Shown piece by piece: positions 57,919-64,000 of a stretch of 64,000 nucleotides of DNA. The notes below the pieces were generated by a model. The model had not been told where the DNA came from, did not search any database, and saw only the letters and a program-made list of their open reading frames with translations. Source of the stretch: Papilionanthe hookeriana x Papilionanthe teres (Eukaryota; Streptophyta; Magnoliopsida; Asparagales; Orchidaceae); contig CM040424.1 of NCBI GenBank assembly GCA_022702705.1, positions 140,231,665 through 140,295,664 of the forward strand. The letters are read 5' to 3'. Each line of letters begins with the position of its first letter. Position 1 is the stretch's first letter. The translations under genes and the position numbers were made by a program.

Positions 57919-59370
57919 TGTTCTCATATGTTATGTGATGTATTTTGTTATGAACTCTGATTTTGTGTAGATTATAGTTGGACTATTTCTATTATGCACA
58001 TTCATAAGTTGATGTGATGGATTGATGTTTTATGATGTAATATGTAATGTTTTTGTGGTAGTAAATATTTTTATGTGTTTCTAGTGCTTATGTTTTTAGT
58101 AGTGTCTAATTTATTCCTATAAATATTAGAAAAATTTAGAACACTATTAGAAACCACTATTTATATAACACGTTTAAACTTTTCAAAATTCGCTACCATT
58201 TATTATCTAGTATGTTGTGATTTGTGTTGGTATGTATTTGCTTTGAAAACCTCCACTATTGTGGAAGTCCTTTGAAAATTTGAAATTTCTATTTTATGAA
58301 ATACTGAAAAACGGAATTTGATTTCTTTTTATTCCTTGTATTTAAACTGTTATACTTGCATATTTAGAATATTAAAATTTCTGCAAGCATGTTATTCTAG
58401 TTTTTTAATTCTTACCCATGTATCATTTTTATGCTTAAATATTTTAACCTATTTAAAAATTAAAGTTTGGGGGGAATTTAAAAAAAATTTATCAAAAAAC
58501 TATATTTTATTTGTTCTCAAGAATACTTAAATAAAGTTTGATTTTTGATTGAAAATAATTTTGTATATGAAGTTATATTAGGGAAGCAAAATTTTGAAGA
58601 TAGAAATAAGAAAGAGAATTTAGTTAAAATTTATAGTAATGATGAAAATTTTAAAGTTAAAATTTTCTTAGTAAAGAAATGTTAAATATAGTTAAACTAT
58701 CTTTAGTAAGAAGTCTTGTATTTTTGGATAAATACAATATTTGACTTTTATTTTTCAAGCTTAAATTTCTTTTATTGAAAAATAATTTTCAACACTGTTA
58801 TTAGGGCTTTTAAGTGAAAGATATATATAGAACCTTTATTTTAAATGAAATGGTGAAATTCAAAATCATTAAAGGCCTATCCAGACACAGTAATCTTTGC
58901 CTTATAAAAGAAGATAAAACAGAGAAAAAAAGAAAAAGAAAAAAAAAGAGAAAAATAGTATGTAAAAAGGAAGAAGAAGCTTGAGGGTTTAAGGGCCTAA
59001 TAAAAAATTAGTTCCATACCTGAAGTTTAAAATATAAGTTTTGAGAAAATCTAAAGCTTAAGGTTATAATATAGTATATAAAATTATTTCTAAATGAAAA
59101 TTTTTAAGTGAGGAAGATGAAATGTTTGAATCCTATATTTTGAAAAATCTACAAGTATTTCTGAATTAGATAGGAACTAATATTTTTCATTATCCTTTAC
59201 TTAAGAATCTTCTAAACTTTAAGTTGGTCTCATTTACTAATATTTTTTTAAAAATTGGACTATTTCATTTCTAGAACAAAATTTTGAAACCTTCTTAAGA
59301 AACTCATTTACATAATTTGCATGTTAAGATTTTCTATGTGATTAAGTGTCACTTGAGGACAAGTAACATT
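57919..59370 (+). other. 3' untranslated region of copy B
   Basis: About 1.45 kb, AT-rich and non-coding, with a purine-rich run at about 58920-58975. Only the first ~480 bp have a counterpart in copy A. Confidence 0.65.
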
Positions 59371-59387
59371 TTAAGTTTAGGGGACTT
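59371..59387 (+). promoter_or_regulatory. Polypurine tract of copy B
   Basis: TTAAGTTTAGGGGACTT directly before the 3' LTR start TGATATACC; preceded by CACTTGAGGACAAGTAA, the usual context in this lineage. Confidence 0.75.
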
Positions 59388-60439
59388 TGATATACCTAAA
59401 ATATATATAGTCTTTTTATATACATTTTTATACCTATTTTTGATGATATTGCACTTTAATGTAATGTATTTTTGTGTTTTTCTTGAAGGTATAATTAAAA
59501 TGATTGACAATGATGAAAGGAGTAATAAATGATCAAATTTAGAGCAAAAATTGAAAGGTGTGCAAAATTGGCTTCTGCAAGCTAAGCGCCGGACCCTTGG
59601 CGCATAGGCGCCACAGTTAAAGTGACGAATTTATTTGATTTTGGCGCAAATTTGAAGGGGTTTTTGAAGCATCTTTTTGTTTAAACTTCACTAACTTCCC
59701 ATCAGCTCCAAAATTCATTTAAAATTTGAATGGATAGATGCATTCTTAGATGATACATTGAATCTGTACGTATTTTAATGAGACGCCAAGGCACCTTTGG
59801 AAAATTTGAAAAAGAAGACTTGAAGATCAGAAAAATGGTTGTTAGAGGATGTGATTTGTGTTAAGAGTAAAGTTTATGTTAGACAGTTATTGAGAGCACA
59901 CCTTTCCACTTCACCACTTTTATTATCAATTGTATCTAGTTTTTATAAAGAGTAGAATAGAGATTCGGAGTTAACAGAGTTGGGCGCCAACCTCTATTGT
60001 ATCTTGTAAAGAGAAAACAATGATTAAAAGGAACTTGAAGAGTCTTGTGGAGAGGATTTTCATATAAGTTTTTAACTTTGTTTTACATTTAGTTTTAAAG
60101 TAATACTTGTTTTGTTTTCACTATGATTTTTACTTTCAAATCAACTTGTGATTGTGTTTTCTCCATTGATTCTGAGTAGTTTTCTTTCTCTTTTTCCTTT
60201 TAAATGATGAAGTAACAAAATTATGGAAGGAAGTTGTGTGAAGTATAGGATTTCAATGTTGGAAGAAGTTGTAATGATTCACTACCTTGCACTTCATTTA
60301 TCTCTTGATTTGGCCAATTAAGATGTTAAAATTTGTTGTGAGAACATTTAAGAACCAATGCGGTATTGTCTCAATCAATAATTGGAAAGAATCACATACA
60401 ATTGTATGGATGAGAATTGTAGTCCATATGGTTGGGTGC
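59388..60439 (+). repeat. 3' LTR of Athila copy B, interrupted
   Basis: First 1,052 bp, collinear with the 5' LTR from 40437 to about 41490 (TGATATACCTAAAATATATA, the GGCGCATAGGCGCC island, TTGGGCGCCAACCTCTA). It breaks at GTTGGGTGC where the 5' LTR continues AAATAAATATGAAG. The interruption is a D LTR. Confidence 0.9.
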
Positions 60440-60639
60440 TGTACGGCTTATTTTAGGGTTGTGTTGTATTTTTAAAAGGGGTCGCCTAACAGAAGTTGTC
60501 GGCGAATTTAAATTTTAAATTTAATTTAAATATATATATAATTTAGAAAGTAGTATTTGGTTTTGAAAATAATTTTTAAATTTGAAAGTTTTAAGATATG
60601 AGATTAAACCGATCTCACATCCCAAATAGTTTATATAAA

Positions 60640-60706
60640 CGAGCACCGCACCACAAACCGTGTATCTATCCCTAAAGATAGACACACTTGCTGAGGGTGG
60701 GGCTCG
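60640..60706 (-). promoter_or_regulatory. 67-nt stem-loop, diverged copy
   Basis: Outer CGAGC/GCTCG and inner CTATC/GATAG arms are kept, but the loop reads TTTAG rather than TTCG on the sense strand and the middle stem is weaker. Confidence 0.55.
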
Positions 60707-62559
60707 ATCAAATAAACTAGAAGTTTTGTGACGTCCGTTTGGTGCACGAACCAATTTTATAAGCCGAACAAATTCCACTTGCTTAATATGAAAGTATCAA
60801 ACGGGGTTTATATTACTCAGGTTCTTTAAAATTCCCTATAAGGGCAAGCCCACTATAGTTAATTACATCTTGAGTGACGGGAATCACCTAAGAAAACTCT
60901 CGATAATAATCGATAATTCGCTCTCAAGAATTTCAAAGTTTAAGTTTTCGAGGAATTGAATTTTGGAATTTCGATAGGGAATGGATCAAATTTTGGAACA
61001 TTTTGTTTTGTGAATCCAAAGGAAGAAAGGTAGGAGAAATCACTGATTCGAAGTGAACTTCGGTGATTTCCCGACTATCCTATCGTTTGGCTTGAGTTTA
61101 GGAAAGTCCTAATACTTATTTAAATGTTTTGATCTTGCCAATTTTAATTAATTAGGGCTTATATTTGTATGATAAAATCAAAGCAAATAGCTTCAGAAGA
61201 TGTGAGGGTTTATTGTCGTATCGGACGACTACCTCGGAATCCTAAGACCGGTTAGGGCTTAATTTGCAATGCAAATGCCTAACGAAGAGTTGAGGATTTA
61301 TGTTGCACTAGGCAAGCTACCTCGAAGTCCTATAGCTTTGTTGTTTAATTCTAGGAAAGTTTTGTTGAAGTAGGTTCGAGTTTTCGTCGACGACGATGGC
61401 CGTGCTTGCCCACCATGCTCCAAGCTCCTTTGTTGTTGCAGAGGTTTAGTTTTAGAAATCATAAATCAGGGGATGAGAAGAGTGTTTTGGTTTAGAGAAG
61501 TCTTAATTTCCAAGTGTTCTTGTATTTTGATTAAAACAAATCTTAAAGTTGATTATAACGACACCGGTTAAGATCCCACGGTTCCATCCTTCCGGCATCA
61601 TTATTTTTATCGGATTCACTTAGTCCAGATGAATTTGCTAAACTCAACTGAATGAGTTCCACACTTTCATTTAGACCGTGGGAAATCCCGTTAGCAACAC
61701 GTAGGTTACATCATCCGAGGTATTCCCGATCATCCAACAGAACATTTTAATTTAGTTGCAATTGTAGTTTTGTGTTCTATTTGTGGTTAAATTTTGAGTT
61801 GTTTTATATTTTGAAATGTTGTGGCGGTGAATTTTATCTTGCAATGACTTTTAACTTAGTTTTGGTTTCAGTTTTAGGGACTATCCTAAAGGTGTGGGTT
61901 TTCATGCAATGAGTTGTTTTATCATGCAAGAAAAGTAAAATGCATTTCGCAATAAAGTAAATTGCAAGAAAGTAAATTGCAAGAAAGTAAATTGCAATAA
62001 AATAAAAGCGTACCTGGAGGGTCTTCCCGTCATCCCAAGCTGCACTTAAAACACAATTAGAATATTTAAGCAAGTTCCTAGGTAAAGCTAAGGGAAGGGT
62101 TATGGTTTTCTACCAAATTCCTAATCCTATAGCTAGTCAACTCCTATGACGTCTAGGTTCTTTGTGTTTTTTGGTTTAAAGACGATTTTCTTCATCAAAG
62201 ATCAATTAAGTCCAATTGTTCTTATAAATATCCTATCATATTGAGGAAGTGCTTAAGAAGAACCTTAAACATCTTTTCAATATTTCTAGGATTGTTTTAA
62301 GTCCAAATGAATTTAATTATATAAATAAATCAATCGTCAGAGGTTTTCAGTCTTGTTAACTTGCTCGATGAACTAGGACATTTGAATATCCTATGAGTGA
62401 GATAACACTTCATTTGATGTTCCATTTAGGAGTTATAATAATCAAAGCTTTCAAGGGTAAATTAGTATTCAAATGATTTAATTCAAGTTAAAGGGTTTAA
62501 ATTTGGAATAGTGTTCAAGTTGCTTTTCATTTATTTTGAATTCTTTATGTCTTAGGTGA

Positions 62560-62830
62560 TGTTATATTTAATTTAACTTAATTTAATTGAGTTTTAATTT
62601 AGCTTAATTTAATTTGATTTGATTTGATGTTTAATTAATTTGATTTGATTTAATTTAATTTAATTATTTAATTTAATTTAATTTAATTTAATTGTTTAAT
62701 TTAATTTAATTTAATTATTTAATTTAATTTGATTTAATTTTAATTTAATTTAATTTAATTTGTCTTAATTTAATTTAATTATTAAATTTAATTTAATTTT
62801 AATTTAATTTATCTTTAATTTATTTTATTT
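62560..62830. repeat. TTTAA low-complexity tract in the D LTR at the window end
   Basis: Dense TTTAATTTAATT words; shorter than at 12415-12860. Confidence 0.85.
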
Positions 62831-64000
62831 TTGATTTTAATTGAAATTTCAAAAGAGTTTAATAATTCAGTTAAGTTTTTTTTTAATATTTTAAATTTAA
62901 GTTATCATTTTAATTAAAAAAAAATGAGTATTAATGATATAATTAGTTTAGGGATTTTTAAATTAAAGAATAAATCTCTTCCTAAAAAAATATCCCTATT
63001 TTAATAATTCCAATTTTATTATTCTTCCAAATTTAATCCATTATTTAATTAAAGTTTAATCATTTTAAAATTATTTAATGAGTTTCTACCCTTTAATTAT
63101 TTAAATTTCAATCATCCAAATCAGACTAAGATCAAATATTTTACTTGTTAATTTTATTAGACCTAAAGTTTTAATTAAGGGTTAAAAGTTTAATTACCAT
63201 TTTACCCTTTAAGCTTAATAATTTCATAACTCACTAAATTGAACTTAAATGAATTTGAAATTTTTATGTAACTTCACTCATATGTCAATAAAGACATGAG
63301 AGGAGAAAATGTGATTTTTCTGTATTTAATTTATTTATATAATTATTTTTGGTGGAAAAAAGAGATTTTCAAGGAAAATTTGATAACATGACCAAAGGAA
63401 AGTTTCTGTCCTTAAGAAAATTAGGGGACATTCCTAATGACCAGAGAAGCACTTGGACCAATTTTGGTGATTTTTTGAATTATATTATTTTTATTATAAT
63501 TATTTTGAGTTTTGGAGTGTTAATTAATTTAAAAATAAAATAAATGTTGAAAAATGGATTTTATGTTTTTCAAAAATCTCTCTGATATCAAGGAAACCAG
63601 AGAAACAAATTTTGCAATTTTCTGATTTTTTTATGATTTATAATAATTATTTTAGTGAAAATGCTAGAAAATACATTTTTTTTTAATTTTAAAATTACCT
63701 TAAAGCTTTAAAATTCAATATCTCACTAAGTAGACCTAGGAAAAATGTGGGATTTGCTCCTAAGTGATTAAAATTCAAAATGTGACATTTTGGTGAATTT
63801 TATTATTTTTGTGATTTTTATTATTTTTTAATTATTAAAAATATTAAAATATTATTAAAAATCAACTTTTTTAGAAAATTGAAATTTTAATTTTCTTAGG
63901 TTCCCTGATATCAGAGAGGCTCCAAAACCAATTTGATGAATTTTTGAAAAGTATTTTAAAAGTTATGAATTTTTAAAGTTTAAAATGGCTAAGTGACTTA

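Larger units (their letters stand above)
40437..60439 (+). mobile_element. Athila-type Ty3/gypsy retrotransposon, copy B
   Basis: 5' LTR, tRNA-Asp-type PBS, gag, protease, RT, RNase H, integrase, short extra ORF, ORF2, PPT and the first 1,052 bp of a 3' LTR, all on the plus strand. A 7.4-kb solo D LTR splits it at 48494/55913, and a second D LTR cuts the 3' LTR at 60440; the rest of the element may continue beyond the window. Without insertions it is about 12.6 kb up to the cut. It is better preserved than copy A but has many stops. Confidence 0.88.
60440..64000 (-). repeat. D-family LTR or element end, cut by the window edge
   Basis: Starts TGTACGGCTTATTTTAGGGTT, the minus-orientation end of a D LTR (compare TGTCGGCATATTTTCAGG at 10327), and follows that copy to the window end (equivalent to about 13980). 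It is visibly more diverged than the other copies. Candidate TSD GGTGC at 60435-60439 cannot be checked. It could be a solo LTR or the 3' LTR of another full element. Confidence 0.85.

Overview
The window is a retrotransposon graveyard from the nuclear genome of a seed plant, most likely a flowering plant with a large genome. The evidence is four classes of plant LTR-retroelement sequence: Athila-type Ty3/gypsy elements, a Tat-type Ty3/gypsy element with a second ('archaeal-type') RNase H domain, related solo LTRs, and tRNA-Asp and tRNA-Arg type primer binding sites. I found no ordinary host gene, rRNA, tRNA or CRISPR. Every coding region is broken by stops, frameshifts or lost catalytic residues, so the ORFs are annotated as pseudogenes.

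Layout. 1-3375: debris, consisting of the 3' part of a distant Tat-like LTR with a tRNA-Arg-type PBS and the start of its internal region, then two Athila-type LTR fragments in inverted orientation around an (AT)13 microsatellite. 3376-38706: Athila copy A (+ strand), with a partial 5' LTR, gag, protease, RT/RNase H, integrase, a short extra ORF and a second large ORF of the 'plant transposon protein' kind. Copy A carries two nested insertions. One is a 1,739-bp solo LTR (6946-8684, TSD GGAGA) in the protease. The other is a 23.4-kb Tat-type element 'D' (10327-33687, TSD CATGC, coding on the minus strand) in the RNase H. 38707-39562: 3' half of an LTR of the same family as the solo LTR, fused onto the copy A tail. 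39563-40436: unassigned. 40437-60439: Athila copy B (+ strand), interrupted by a full-length 7,418-bp solo LTR of family D (48495-55912, TSD AGTGT). Its 3' LTR is cut by a further D LTR (60440 to the window end).

Element D is the most interesting object. In its own (minus-strand) order it has a truncated 5' LTR, a pre-gag ORF, gag with a zinc knuckle, protease, an RG-rich linker, RT, RNase H, archaeal-type RNase H and integrase. Downstream of integrase lies an extra sense-strand ORF region whose C-terminal part clearly resembles the catalytic domain of plant ALKBH9/ALKBH10-type AlkB dioxygenases (RNA N6-methyladenosine demethylases). A block of about eleven 83-bp tandem repeats and the 3' LTR follow. 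The D LTRs are about 7.4 kb, very long for an LTR. They carry a conserved 67-nt stem-loop near their 3' end (C(UUCG)G loop in two of three copies) and an 8-bp terminal hairpin at their 5' end.

Order of events inferred from nesting: Athila A and B inserted first; solo LTR C and the D family inserted into them later; at least one D LTR then became solo by LTR-LTR recombination. All divergence and age statements are by eye; no alignment was computed.
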